From: Rufibacter sp. DG15C
Lineage (GTDB): Bacteria; Bacteroidota; Bacteroidia; Cytophagales; Hymenobacteraceae
NCBI RefSeq assembly: GCF_001577755.1
Contig: NZ_CP010776.1
Location: forward strand, 1,612,001-1,676,000
Direction: 5' to 3'
Length of the DNA stretch: 64,000 nt
The notes beneath the pieces were generated by a model. It did no database searches. It was not told the DNA's origin and saw nothing but the letters and a program-made list of their open reading frames with translations. Below are positions 1 to 8,562 of the stretch, one piece after another. A program made the position numbers and the translations under genes. Numbering within the stretch: the stretch's first letter is position 1; each line of letters begins with the position of its first letter.

Positions 1-1170
1 CCTTTGCCGGCCGTTTTGCACCTGTTTGTCTATGTGGGTTTCCTGGTGATTAACATAGAAGTGCTGGAGATTTTCATTGATGGCATCTTCGGGACGCACC
101 GTGTGTTGGGCTTTATGGGTCCCGTGTATGACGCCCTGATTGGCTTCAATGAGATTTTGGCGTTTTTGGTGATTATTGCCTGCGTTATTTTCCTGGCGCG
201 CCGCAACATCACCAAAGTGCCCCGTCTGACCACTAGCCCAGAGATGCGCGCTTGGCCAAAGATGGACGCCAACATCATTCTGATGATTGAGATTGTCTTG
301 ATGGTGGCCCTATTCGTCTTCAATATTGCAGACCAGAAACTACACCAACTGCGCGGCGCCGAACTGGCGGGCGCATTCCCCATCACTGGTTCTTTGGTGG
401 ACTTGTTCGGGAGCAACCCAGAATCCCTGCACGTGATTGAGCGCACCGGCTGGTGGTTCCACATCATAGGCATCCTGGCCTTCATGAACTACCTGCCCAG
501 CTCCAAGCACTTGCACATTGTGACTGCGTTCCCTAACGTGTACTATAGCAAAGTAGAACCGAAGGGTCAGTTCAGCAACGTGGAAAGCATCACGCATGAG
601 ATTAAAGCCATGCTGGACCCAAGCTACCAAGTGCCAGCTATGCCAGAAGGTGCTGAGCCGCAGAAGTTCGGGGTGAAGGACGTAGAAGACCTGAGCTGGA
701 AACAACTCTTGGATTCTTACTCTTGTACCGAGTGCGGTCGTTGCACCAGCGTATGTCCCGCCAACCTGACCGGTAAGTTGTTGTCGCCGCGTAAGATTGT
801 GATGGATACCCGTGACCGCATGGAGGAGAAAGGCGAATCACCGCTCATCTTCGACCCGGCCAACTATAAAATCGAGTCTGAGCGCGTGAAGGTGACTGAG
901 GAAAAAACTTTACTACGTGGTTACGTGACCCCAGAAGAACTGTGGGCCTGTACCACTTGTAATGCCTGCGTAGAGTCATGCCCAGTGAACATTGACCAGC
1001 TGTCTTCTATCATGGACATGCGCCGTTACCTGGTGCTGGAAGAGTCGGCGGCGCCGGCTTCTTTGAACACCATGTTCAACAACATTGAGAACAACGGCGC
1101 GCCGTGGGCCTTCTCGCCAAGCGACCGCTTCAACTGGGCAGACAACCTGTTTGTCACTTCTAAGTATTAA
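1..1170 (+). CDS. Membrane-anchored 4Fe-4S oxidoreductase subunit, 5' partial
   Basis: The reading frame is open at the left edge, so the start lies outside the window. The visible 389 codons begin with several hydrophobic membrane helices (roughly residues 5-65, 95-115 and 145-165). A cytoplasmic domain follows with two CxxCxxCxxxCP clusters, at bases 724-757 (CTECGRCTSVCP) and 949-982 (CTTCNACVESCP), each expected to bind a 4Fe-4S centre. This is the architecture of heterodisulfide-reductase/DsrK-like electron carriers with a NarI-like membrane part. The next gene encodes a protein with two cysteine-rich CCG domains, the usual partner, so the pair probably forms a membrane electron-transfer complex. 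Donor and acceptor cannot be read from sequence. Confidence 0.85.
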   Translation, partial: PLPAVLHLFVYVGFLVINIEVLEIFIDGIFGTHRVLGFMGPVYDALIGFNEILAFLVIIACVIFLARRNITKVPRLTTSPEMRAWPKMDANIILMIEIVLMVALFVFNIADQKLHQLRGAELAGAFPITGSLVDLFGSNPESLHVIERTGWWFHIIGILAFMNYLPSSKHLHIVTAFPNVYYSKVEPKGQFSNVESITHEIKAMLDPSYQVPAMPEGAEPQKFGVKDVEDLSWKQLLDSYSCTECGRCTSVCPANLTGKLLSPRKIVMDTRDRMEEKGESPLIFDPANYKIESERVKVTEEKTLLRGYVTPEELWACTTCNACVESCPVNIDQLSSIMDMRRYLVLEESAAPASLNTMFNNIENNGAPWAFSPSDRFNWADNLFVTSKY

Positions 1171-1227
1171 TACCTTCCTGCTGTCAGGAAGCATAAAATA
1201 ACCTCTGCTGAAATTCTATCTGAACAA

Positions 1228-1265
1228 TAGCACATCAGCACATTAAGAAATTAGCACATTAATAA
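1228..1265. repeat. Short AT-rich tagcacatt repeat in front of a start codon
   Basis: The words tagcacat, cagcacatta and tagcacatta follow each other directly before the ATG at 1267. A very similar run sits directly before the ATG at 2432, and a shorter one near 15439. The gap also holds a small hairpin, CTTCCTG-ctgt-CAGGAAG (1175-1192), just after the preceding stop codon. Confidence 0.6.
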
Positions 1266-1266
1266 A

Positions 1267-2073
1267 ATGTCAGAGAAAAGACAGATAGAAGTACCGGTAA
1301 TGGCAGACCTGGCCGCCCGCGGCGAATCTCCAGAAGTATTGTTTTGGGTAGGCTGTGCCGGCGCTTTTGATGACCGTTACAAGAACGTGACCCGTGCCTT
1401 TGTGCGCATCTTAGAGCACGTGGGTACCAAATACGCCGTACTGGGCATGGAAGAGTCTTGCACCGGTGATCCGGCCAAGCGCGCCGGCAACGAGTTTCTG
1501 TTCCAGATGCAGGCCATGACCAACATTGCCACGCTAGACGGGTACGGCATTAAAACTATTGTGACAGCCTGTCCGCATTGCTTCAACACCATCAAGAATG
1601 AGTACCCAGCCCTGGGCGGAAACTACGAAGTCATCCACCACTCCACCTTCTTGCAAAACCTTATCAATGAGGGCAAAGTAAAGATTCAGGGAGGTGGAGA
1701 GTTCAAAGGCAAGCGCATCACGTTCCATGACTCTTGCTACCTGGGCCGTGCCAACGACATCTATGAAGCCCCGCGCGAAGTGCTGGCCGCTCTAGATGCT
1801 GACTTGGTAGAAATGAAGCGTAGCCGCGCCAACGGGTTATGCTGTGGTGCCGGTGGTGCCCAGATGTGGAAAGAGCCAGAGCCAGGCAAGAAAGACATCA
1901 ACGTAGAACGCGCCGAAGAAGCCTTGGGGACCGGTGCCACCATCATCGCCTCTGCCTGCCCGTTCTGTATGACTATGATGTCTGATGGCGTAAAAAGCCA
2001 AAACCAAGAAGATAACGTACAAGTATTTGATATTGCAGAATTGATAGCCCAAGCCGAAGGTTTGAACGCCTAG
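1267..2073 (+). CDS. (Fe-S)-binding protein with two CCG domains (HdrB/LutA-like)
   Basis: The 268-residue soluble protein carries the cysteine-rich CCG (DUF224) repeats of heterodisulfide reductase subunit B/D and lactate-utilisation proteins. Visible elements in order are VGCAGAFDDR near the start, SCTGDPAKRAGNE, TACPHCFNTIK, HDSCYLGR, a CCGAGGA motif near residue 197 and SACPFCMTMM near residue 236. Such domains bind an unusual Fe-S cluster and perform two-electron chemistry. It lies 96 bp downstream of the membrane Fe-S subunit in the same direction, so the two are probably co-expressed partners. The substrate is unknown. Confidence 0.88.
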   Translation: MSEKRQIEVPVMADLAARGESPEVLFWVGCAGAFDDRYKNVTRAFVRILEHVGTKYAVLGMEESCTGDPAKRAGNEFLFQMQAMTNIATLDGYGIKTIVTACPHCFNTIKNEYPALGGNYEVIHHSTFLQNLINEGKVKIQGGGEFKGKRITFHDSCYLGRANDIYEAPREVLAALDADLVEMKRSRANGLCCGAGGAQMWKEPEPGKKDINVERAEEALGTGATIIASACPFCMTMMSDGVKSQNQEDNVQVFDIAELIAQAEGLNA

Positions 2074-2126
2074 TTTGTAGTAGCAAGTAGCACGTATCAG
2101 GTAGCAAGACTAAAATAAACCAAAGC

Positions 2127-2164
2127 CGTTTTTAACCTGTTTCTCAGAAAATAGGCCAAAAACG
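2127..2164. repeat. 38-bp palindromic repeat, copy 1
   Basis: A copy with a few mismatches (left arm with ttaacc, right arm intact), 53 bp after the Fe-S gene stop. With the copy at 2315 it brackets a cluster of small hairpins. Confidence 0.85.
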
Positions 2165-2179
2165 AAAACTCAAAGGCCT

Positions 2180-2310
2180 GCTTCAAGTTTCTAACTTGGA
2201 GCAACCATTGGCGCAAGTTTTCAACTTGCGTACAACGTCCAAAGAGAGAAAAGGAAGTTGAAAACTTCCACCATAACAACCACAAGCTGTAAGCTTGCGG
2301 TAGAAAGTAA
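2180..2310. repeat. Cluster of short inverted repeats between two 38-bp palindromes
   Basis: Four small dyads follow one another: CAAGTTtctAACTTG, CGCAAGTTttcAACTTGCG, GGAAGTTgaaAACTTCC and an imperfect CAAGCTgtaAGCTTG. The theme is a repeated aagttt/aaactt word. The whole 2074-2431 gap contains no gene that I can support and ends with the tagcacatt repeat (2390-2429) before the ATG at 2432. Confidence 0.6.
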
Positions 2311-2314
2311 GCTT

Positions 2315-2352
2315 CGTTTTAAGCCTGTTTTCCAGAAAGTAAGCCAAAAACG
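2315..2352. repeat. 38-bp palindromic repeat, copy 2
   Basis: A mildly degenerate copy (tttaagcc in the left arm, agccaaaaacg on the right) closing the hairpin cluster. Confidence 0.85.
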
Positions 2353-2431
2353 AAAGTCTTTCGTCTTACATCTTGTGCCCAGTGTCTTTTATTAGCACAT
2401 CAGCACATTAAATAATTAGCACCTTAAAAAA

Positions 2432-2926
2432 ATGTACGTTCCGTTTCATCAGTTACCTCCGCATAGCCGCCTCTGGATTTACCAGCTGGACCGGCCCCTT
2501 TCTGACCAGGAAGCAAAGGCCATGGAGCAAAAGCTGGAGGAATTTGTAACCGAATGGAGCAGTCACAGTAACGACTTGCAAGCGTCTTTCCAGATAAAGG
2601 AGAAGCAGTTTGTGGTGTTGGCCACCAATGAACAAGTGGCCTCGGCTAGTGGTTGTTCTATTGACAAGTCTGTGAATTTTCTTCGGCAATTAGAACAGGA
2701 GTTTCGCGTTCAATTATTTGACAGGACGCAGTTGGCGTTCCAGCAAGGCGGAGCCGTACAATTGGTACCCATGGCGCAGATAAAGGCCGAAGTGGAGAAT
2801 GGCACCCTGTCGCCGGACTCATTGTATTTTGATACCTTAGTTTCTACCGTGGGCGGCTTGCAACAGCAATGGCCCGTTCCCGCAAAAGATACCTGGCTGG
2901 CGCGTTATTTTCAGCCTGTGTCCTAA
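2432..2926 (+). CDS. Conserved Bacteroidota protein of unknown function
   Basis: A 164-residue soluble protein with no signal peptide and no Walker motifs. Recognisable stretches are FHQLPPHSRLWIYQLDRPLS at the N terminus, a central FVVLATNEQVASASGCSIDKS and a C-terminal YFDTLVSTVGGLQQQWPVP. From memory, similar Bacteroidota proteins are often labelled ABC transporter ATPase in databases, but no ATPase motif is visible here and I do not support that name. It ends 12 bp before the PorE-like gene, which suggests co-transcription. Confidence 0.7.
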   Translation: MYVPFHQLPPHSRLWIYQLDRPLSDQEAKAMEQKLEEFVTEWSSHSNDLQASFQIKEKQFVVLATNEQVASASGCSIDKSVNFLRQLEQEFRVQLFDRTQLAFQQGGAVQLVPMAQIKAEVENGTLSPDSLYFDTLVSTVGGLQQQWPVPAKDTWLARYFQPVS

Positions 2927-2938
2927 CATCTTTACCAT

Positions 2939-4849
2939 ATGATGCGACACTACAAAACGCTTGGGGCACTGGCCCTGTTCTTTGCCCTCAACAGTTGCGG
3001 CCCGTTCCGCTCGTCTCTGTCTAAGGGCGACAAAGACTTTAAGCAGGGAGAATACCAATTGGCCATTGAGCACTACCAAGTCGCTTTAAAGAACAGTCGC
3101 AACGCCAGAACGGCCAACTTCAAACTAGCCGAGGCCTACCGCTTGTCTAACCGCTTGGCCCAGGCCGAGCCGTTTTACAAAGCCGCCATTGATGCCGGGC
3201 AGAAGAGCGAGGAAACCCTGTTCCGCTACGGCATGGCCCTGAAAGCCGTGGGTAGATACGAGGAGGCCGCCGCGCAACTACAGCAATACCTGGCGGTGGC
3301 CGCTAACAAGACCTTTATCGCCATTGCCAGCCGCGAGGTAGAAAACCTCAAGCAGGTACCAGCTATCCTGAACACGCCCACCTATCAAGTAATTGAACCT
3401 CTGAAAGCCGCTAACTCGCCGGCCTCAGACTTCGGTCCGGTGGTGCACCAGGGGCAGTTGATGTTTGCCTCAACCCGTGAGACCCAAGTCTATAAGGGCA
3501 ACGGCGAAGGCTTCCAGGATTTATATGTTGTAACCCAGAATGATACCACGGGCAGCGCTGTTTCTTTTGGAGAGCCGGTGAACTCTGTAGGCATTCATGA
3601 AGCCACGCCCACCTTCACCAATGAAGGCCGCACCATGGTCTTTGCTAGAAGCAACAGCGGCAAGAAGAATGGCCGTCAGGACGTGGATTTGTTTGTGTCC
3701 CAGTTCAAAACCGGTAAATGGTCTGAGCCTACTATCTTAAGTTTCAACGATGATGCCGCTTGGGATGCCACACCGGCATTCTCGCCAGACGGCAAGACTT
3801 TATATTTCTCCTCAGACCGCCGCGGCGGACAGGGAGGCAATGATATCTGGAGCACTACCTTAGACGAAGGCGGTCGTTTCTCACGTCCTGTCAACTTAGG
3901 AGCTCCTATCAACACGCCGGGCAATGAATCATTCCCGCACGTAGCGCCAGATGGGACTTTGTATATCGCCTCAGACGGGCACCCGGGTTTGGGCGGGCTG
4001 GACCTGTTCAGAATCAAAGGCGATTCTATCATCAACCTTGGCGCGCCATTGAATACTGTGGGTGATGATTTTGCCATCTTCTACATTGACAAGGACAGAG
4101 GCTTTTTCTCTTCTAACCGCGCCGGTGGTCTAGGCGGAGATGATATTTATGGGTTTGAGAAGCGCCAGCCCAAGCTGGTCAACTTCTTCGTGGACGGCCG
4201 CGTGGTAGAGCGCAATGACAAGACCAACGCTACCACGGCCATGGGCAACATTCGCGTCACGCTTCAAAACGCCCAGGGGCAAAAGGTAGCTGAGACAGTT
4301 TCTACTGCCGGTGGGGCTTTCAGCTTTAAACTAGATACGGCCAGCGTGTATTCTGTCTTGGCAGAGCGCGAAGGTTATTTTGCCGCCCGCCAGTCGGTGA
4401 TTACGCAAGGCAAAACGCCGCCGCAAGACCAACTGACCCAGCCGCTCACCGAAATTAGACTCACCACCACGCTCACGCTCACCAAGATTGTGAAGAACAA
4501 AGCCATTGTGGTGGAGAACATCTTCTATGACTTTGACAAAGCCAACATTAGACCAGATGCGGCCATTGAGCTAGACAAACTGGTGCAAACCTTGGTAGAC
4601 AATCCTAAAATCACCATTGAGCTGAGCTCACATACAGACAGCCGTGGTAACGACTTGTACAACCAAGATTTGTCACAGCGCAGGGCCCAAAGTGCCGTGG
4701 ATTACATCATCTCCAAAGGCATTGACAAGAACCGAATCACGGCCAAAGGCTACGGCGAGTCAAGACCGGTGGTGAAGAATGCTAAAACTGAGGCCCAGCA
4801 CCAAGCCAACCGCCGCACGGAGTTTAAAGTAACCCGCATTGACGAGTAG
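2939..4849 (+). CDS. PorE-like OmpA-family lipoprotein (TPR, PD40 propeller, CRD, OmpA)
   Basis: The N-terminal signal ends in the lipobox ALNSC (Cys near residue 20), so this 636-residue protein should be a lipoprotein. TPR-like helices follow (about 30-130). Next come WD40/PD40 propeller blades with repeated FSPDGKTLYFSSDR-type motifs (about 150-410), then a carboxypeptidase-regulatory-like beta domain (about 425-510). The C-terminal OmpA peptidoglycan-binding domain has YDFDKANIR, SSHTDSRGND and RRAQSAVDYI. This order and length match PorE of the type IX secretion system, which links the periplasmic PorKLMN complex to the cell wall. Other OmpA/PD40 proteins share parts of this layout, so the T9SS role is an inference; no other T9SS gene is in view. 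Confidence 0.85.
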   Translation: MMRHYKTLGALALFFALNSCGPFRSSLSKGDKDFKQGEYQLAIEHYQVALKNSRNARTANFKLAEAYRLSNRLAQAEPFYKAAIDAGQKSEETLFRYGMALKAVGRYEEAAAQLQQYLAVAANKTFIAIASREVENLKQVPAILNTPTYQVIEPLKAANSPASDFGPVVHQGQLMFASTRETQVYKGNGEGFQDLYVVTQNDTTGSAVSFGEPVNSVGIHEATPTFTNEGRTMVFARSNSGKKNGRQDVDLFVSQFKTGKWSEPTILSFNDDAAWDATPAFSPDGKTLYFSSDRRGGQGGNDIWSTTLDEGGRFSRPVNLGAPINTPGNESFPHVAPDGTLYIASDGHPGLGGLDLFRIKGDSIINLGAPLNTVGDDFAIFYIDKDRGFFSSNRAGGLGGDDIYGFEKRQPKLVNFFVDGRVVERNDKTNATTAMGNIRVTLQNAQGQKVAETVSTAGGAFSFKLDTASVYSVLAEREGYFAARQSVITQGKTPPQDQLTQPLTEIRLTTTLTLTKIVKNKAIVVENIFYDFDKANIRPDAAIELDKLVQTLVDNPKITIELSSHTDSRGNDLYNQDLSQRRAQSAVDYIISKGIDKNRITAKGYGESRPVVKNAKTEAQHQANRRTEFKVTRIDE

Positions 4850-4885
4850 GCCTTTACCCATTTTTCAATTGATTTGATACGATGT

Positions 4886-4923
4886 CGTTTTCGGCCTGTT
4901 TTCCAGAAAGCAGGCCGAAAACG
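4886..4923. repeat. 38-bp palindromic repeat, compensated variant
   Basis: The left arm reads CGTTTTCGGCC and the right arm GGCCGAAAACG. The T-to-C change on the left is matched by A-to-G on the right, preserving pairing. It lies between the PorE-like stop and the start of the next gene. Confidence 0.9.
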
Positions 4924-4938
4924 TTTTTTAGAGTGCCC

Positions 4939-5880
4939 ATGGAGCTACAACGGCTAAGCGCAGAAACATACGCAGAGATTTTTCCGGCGCCCTACCATGT
5001 CTACAATTCCGTGGACTTCAACCAGTTCAATGCCGATAGACTGGGGCTGGAGTTACACTGCCTCGCGTTCAAAACCAAGAAGTATAAGTTGGGCTTACTT
5101 GGCGTTGTGCAGGATGGTGCCTTTAAATCTCCTTTCTCAGCGCCCTTCGGTGGCTTTTCTTTTGTGAAGGACGATGTACGCATTCAACATCTGGACCAAG
5201 CACTTGACACATTGCAGAAGGATTGCTTAACGCAAGGTGTCTCTAAGATGGAGTTCACGCTTCCGCCGCTGTTCTACAATCCCAGCTTTCTAGGCAAGAC
5301 CTATAACGCTTTGCACAGCCACGGCTTTACAGTCATGCAAATGGAGCTGAACCATTCCATCCATTTGGCAGGGCAAACTATAGAAAGTTACCAACAGACG
5401 TTTAGAAGAAACGCCCAGAAGAACTTAGCCAATGCCGAGACCAAAGACTTCTCGTTTTCTATCTGCGAGACCGAGGCAGAAAAGCGGCTGGCGTATGAGG
5501 TTATCAAGCAGAATCGGTTCACCAGAACCAAGCCTCTGCGCATGGGTTTTGAGCAATTACTCCTGACTGGGTCACTCATTCCTTCGGATTTCTTTTTAGT
5601 GCGATTGGCGGGAGAACCAGTCGCGGCAGCGATAGTATTTCAGGTATCCAAAGGAATAGCGCAGATTATCTATTGGGGAGATTTGCCAGGGTTTGCGGCC
5701 AACAGAACCATGAACTACCTGTCTTTCCAATTGGTGAACTACTACTTAGCCAAAGGAGTGCAAGTGATTGACGTAGGCTATTCCACCGAGGATAGCGTAC
5801 CCAACTACGGGCTGTGCGACTTCAAAGAAAGCATTGGCTGCACGGCTTATCCTAAGCTTTCTTTCAGCAAGACGCTGTAA
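4939..5880 (+). CDS. FemAB/GNAT-like acyltransferase family protein
   Basis: The frame is open upstream to an ATG at 4882, but that stretch is a translated copy of the 38-bp palindrome, so I take the ATG at 4939 (MELQRLS), giving 313 residues. The second half contains a QQTFRRNAQKNLANA stretch, a central VAAAIVFQVSKGIAQIIYWG strand pair and VIDVGYSTEDSVPNYGL near the end. This is the layout of FemAB-like GNAT-fold proteins that move aminoacyl or acyl groups to amines. The substrate is unknown. No signal peptide or membrane segment is seen. Confidence 0.75.
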   Translation: MELQRLSAETYAEIFPAPYHVYNSVDFNQFNADRLGLELHCLAFKTKKYKLGLLGVVQDGAFKSPFSAPFGGFSFVKDDVRIQHLDQALDTLQKDCLTQGVSKMEFTLPPLFYNPSFLGKTYNALHSHGFTVMQMELNHSIHLAGQTIESYQQTFRRNAQKNLANAETKDFSFSICETEAEKRLAYEVIKQNRFTRTKPLRMGFEQLLLTGSLIPSDFFLVRLAGEPVAAAIVFQVSKGIAQIIYWGDLPGFAANRTMNYLSFQLVNYYLAKGVQVIDVGYSTEDSVPNYGLCDFKESIGCTAYPKLSFSKTL

Positions 5881-5989
5881 GGCTTAAAGAGAAGTGAAGC
5901 TCACGCCGGGATTATTTTCATGGGAATCAGAATAAAAGCGGTCAAACCCAGAAGGCTTTCTTATTTTTGCCCCAGCAAAGGCACGGCCT

Positions 5990-6027
5990 CGTTTTTGGCC
6001 TGTTTCTGTCAAAATAGCCCAAAAACG
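5990..6027. repeat. 38-bp palindromic repeat before purM
   Basis: Left arm CGTTTTTGGCCTGTTTC is intact and the right arm is slightly altered (agcccaaaaacg). It lies 35 bp before the purM ATG, between a possible -7 box TATTTTTG (5962-5969) and the gene, so it would be in the 5' leader if that box is used. Confidence 0.88.
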
Positions 6028-6061
6028 GCTTTCATCTTTTCCACCAGCCCAGAAGCCCACC

Positions 6062-7231
6062 ATGGAAAACCGGTACCTGCAACGCGGCGTGTCTGCCTCT
6101 AAAGAAGATGTGCACAACGCCATCCAGAACATTGACAAAGGCCTCTTTCCGAAGGCTTTCTGCAAAATCATCCCAGACCTGCTGGTAGGCGACCCTGAGT
6201 ACTGCAACATCATGCACGCCGACGGCGCCGGCACCAAATCTGCCCTGGCGTACCTGTATTGGAAAGAAACTGGAGACCTTTCCGTTTGGAAAGGCATTGC
6301 CCAGGACGCCATCGTCATGAACACCGATGACCTACTGTGCGTGGGCGCCACCGAGAACATCTTACTGTCCTCTACCATCGGACGGAACAAGAACCTGGTG
6401 CCTGGCGAGGTGATTGCCGCCATCATCAACGGCACCGAGGAAGTCTTGCAGATGCTGAGAGACAACGGCATTGGAATCTACAGCACCGGCGGCGAGACCG
6501 CAGACGTGGGCGACCTGGTACGCACCATCATTGTGGACAGCACCGTGACTGCCCGCATGAAACGCTCTGAGGTCATCTCTAACCACACCATTCAGCCCGG
6601 CGATGTGATAGTAGGCTTCGCGTCTTACGGCCAGGCTACGTATGAGAGCGAGTACAACGGCGGCATGGGCAGCAACGGCCTTACCAGCGCCCGCCATGAC
6701 GTCTTCGCGAATTACCTGGCCCAGGCCTACCCGGAAAGCTTTGACCCCGCCGTGCCTTCTGATTTGGTATACTCAGGCTCTTGCAAACTTACCGATGTGA
6801 ATGTAGAAACCGGCCTGACTGTGGGGAAACTGGTGTTGTCGCCTACCAGAACCTACGCGCCTTTGGTGCAGGCTATCTTGAAAGATTATAGAAGCCAACT
6901 GCACGGCATGGTACATTGCAGTGGCGGCGCGCAGACCAAGGTGTTGCACTTCACAGAGAAGGTCCACATCATCAAAGACAACCTGTTACCGGTGCCTCCG
7001 CTGTTCAGACTCATCCAAGAGCAGAGCAACACCAGCTGGCAGGAGATGTACAAGGTCTTCAACATGGGCCACCGCCTGGAACTGTACGTGCCTCAGGAAA
7101 TCGCCGAAGACCTGGTGAACATAGGAAAGTCCTTCAACATTGACGCCCAAATCATTGGCCGCGTAGAAGCGAGTGAGAAGAATGAGTTGACGATTAAGAG
7201 TCCGTACGGCAAGTTTTATTACGAAGGGTAA
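6062..7231 (+). CDS. purM: Phosphoribosylformylglycinamidine cyclo-ligase (AIR synthase)
   Basis: PurM closes the imidazole ring of FGAM with ATP to give aminoimidazole ribotide, step five of purine synthesis, in the cytoplasm. The 389-residue product has the family features in order: YLQRGVSASKEDV at the start, HADGAGTKSALAYLYW (substrate/ATP segment), MNTDDLLCVGA (metal and nucleotide contacts), GGETADVGDLVRT and a C-terminal MVHCSGGAQTKV. The sequence is of the long Bacteroidota type. It is preceded by a 38-bp palindrome and followed after 16 bp by an unrelated AT-rich gene; no other pur gene is adjacent. Confidence 0.95.
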   Translation: MENRYLQRGVSASKEDVHNAIQNIDKGLFPKAFCKIIPDLLVGDPEYCNIMHADGAGTKSALAYLYWKETGDLSVWKGIAQDAIVMNTDDLLCVGATENILLSSTIGRNKNLVPGEVIAAIINGTEEVLQMLRDNGIGIYSTGGETADVGDLVRTIIVDSTVTARMKRSEVISNHTIQPGDVIVGFASYGQATYESEYNGGMGSNGLTSARHDVFANYLAQAYPESFDPAVPSDLVYSGSCKLTDVNVETGLTVGKLVLSPTRTYAPLVQAILKDYRSQLHGMVHCSGGAQTKVLHFTEKVHIIKDNLLPVPPLFRLIQEQSNTSWQEMYKVFNMGHRLELYVPQEIAEDLVNIGKSFNIDAQIIGRVEASEKNELTIKSPYGKFYYEG

Positions 7232-7247
7232 TTAGTTTTGAAGGCAG

Positions 7248-7700
7248 ATGACTGAAGAACAAATTGAAAGGTATTTTGAAAAGCTTAATGAGAACATTAA
7301 GGAATATGGATATCATCTGACATATGTTTCTGCAAGTGACTCTCCCTCTTTTTGTTATTCAACAGGAATCTACAGCACTTATAACATTCCAGAAGTCTTT
7401 ATCTCATCTCTACCACAGGGATTGTGTTCTGAAATAATTGAGAACTATGTAGAAGCTTTCAAAGACGGTAAAGGGATTCCGCTCAATGAAAAACTTAGCT
7501 TTTTAACAGTTAGATTTCCTGTATACCTAATTAATGTACCAGTTTCGGCCTTGAAAGAATACGTTTTGTCAAGCGTCAAAATATATGGGGATGAAAAGTA
7601 TAAATATTTACAAGTAATCTATCCAGACACAGAAGGAAATTTCCCTAACGACGTAGGATATGATTACGACCAAGAAATAATGGGGAAGTTCATAAATTAG
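7248..7700 (+). CDS. DUF4262-like small protein, AT-rich gene
   Basis: A 150-residue protein without signal peptide. PSFCYSTGIYSTYNIPEVFI near residue 25 and KYLQVIYPDTEGNFPNDVGY near residue 120 match my memory of DUF4262, a family of small proteins of unknown role, often accessory. The coding sequence is visibly richer in A/T than purM and the DUF4476 gene on either side and uses many AAA, ATT and TTT codons. This suggests a later arrival. It starts 16 bp after purM and is followed by an extended version of the 38-bp palindrome. Confidence 0.7.
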   Translation: MTEEQIERYFEKLNENIKEYGYHLTYVSASDSPSFCYSTGIYSTYNIPEVFISSLPQGLCSEIIENYVEAFKDGKGIPLNEKLSFLTVRFPVYLINVPVSALKEYVLSSVKIYGDEKYKYLQVIYPDTEGNFPNDVGYDYDQEIMGKFIN

Positions 7701-7719
7701 AATCACCATTATCCTCCAA

Positions 7720-7775
7720 TCCCTTCCTCGTTTTTGGCCTTTTTTACAGAAAGTAAGCCAAAAGCGAGGAAGGGA
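7720..7775. repeat. 38-bp palindromic repeat with extended arms
   Basis: The core copy (7729-7766) is flanked by TCCCTTCCT on the left and AGGAAGGGA on the right, which are exact complements. The hairpin is thus lengthened to about 27 base pairs. No other copy in the window has such long flanking complementarity. Confidence 0.85.
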
Positions 7776-7848
7776 TTACTTTTAAATATAGAATTGGCAC
7801 AATACTTGGATAAGGCTTCACATGAGTTTTACCTAAAGATTTACAGCC

Positions 7849-8559
7849 ATGAAACCTTTGTACGCCTTCGTGATTTTATGCTTGTTGCTAGCCCTGCCGC
7901 AGGTAGAGGCCAGACCCAGACAAGAAGCGGCTCTCTCTATCGCCAGCGTGCGCGGCGAACTGTTCTACCTGACCGTTGGCGGCAGAATCATCAATCCTGT
8001 AGCCACCAATAGAGTAGACGTAGGTGATTTGCCTGCCGGAAGGTATTGGCTGGACATCAGGATACTCAGAAGAGGCCGGGTTCAGAACATACGGGCCGAG
8101 GTGTTCTTGCGGGAAGGCTATGAAAGCATCTATGAACTGGTGCGCGGCCCGCGCGGGAACGCTTTGTTCTTGCGTAAAGTAGGAGAAGAGCCCATGCGCC
8201 GCCGTCCGGACCCAAGACCGACTCCCAGACCCGACAACAGCTATGACCCAGACGATGTAGTATGCCGGAACGCGATGCAAGAGCGGGAACTGGAACGCGC
8301 CCTTCGGTTCATGAAAGAAGAAGGCATGGATGACCGCAAACTGGAGATTGCCAAGGGCGAAATTAAACTAGCGGGCGGCATCATGACCGAAGACCTCATC
8401 GCTCTCATGGACGCCCTTACTTTTGAAGACCGCAAAGTAAAACTAGCGAAATACGCCTACACCTTCGTGTGCGACACCCGCAACTTCCCTAGAGTATTGG
8501 ATGCCCTAGAATTTAGCAGTAACAAGCGCGAGATGCAGGATTTTATCTATAAGCAGTAG
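7849..8559 (+). CDS. Secreted DUF4476-domain protein
   Basis: A 236-residue protein with a signal peptide (MKPLYAFVILCLLLALPQVEA). A beta-rich domain with VNR-VDVGDLPAGRYWLDIRI follows, then a proline/arginine-rich linker near residues 115-135. The C-terminal helical DUF4476 domain has LERALRFMKEEGMDDRK, LIALMDALTFEDRKVKLAKY and LDALEFSSNKREMQDFI. The family is common in Bacteroidota envelopes and has no assigned function. A clear intrinsic terminator lies 85 bp downstream. Confidence 0.85.
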   Translation: MKPLYAFVILCLLLALPQVEARPRQEAALSIASVRGELFYLTVGGRIINPVATNRVDVGDLPAGRYWLDIRILRRGRVQNIRAEVFLREGYESIYELVRGPRGNALFLRKVGEEPMRRRPDPRPTPRPDNSYDPDDVVCRNAMQERELERALRFMKEEGMDDRKLEIAKGEIKLAGGIMTEDLIALMDALTFEDRKVKLAKYAYTFVCDTRNFPRVLDALEFSSNKREMQDFIYKQ

Positions 8560-8562
8560 TTG

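Noticed and set aside
2432-2926. ABC transporter ATPase label for the small conserved protein
   Set aside because: No Walker A, signature or Walker B motif is present in its 164 residues.
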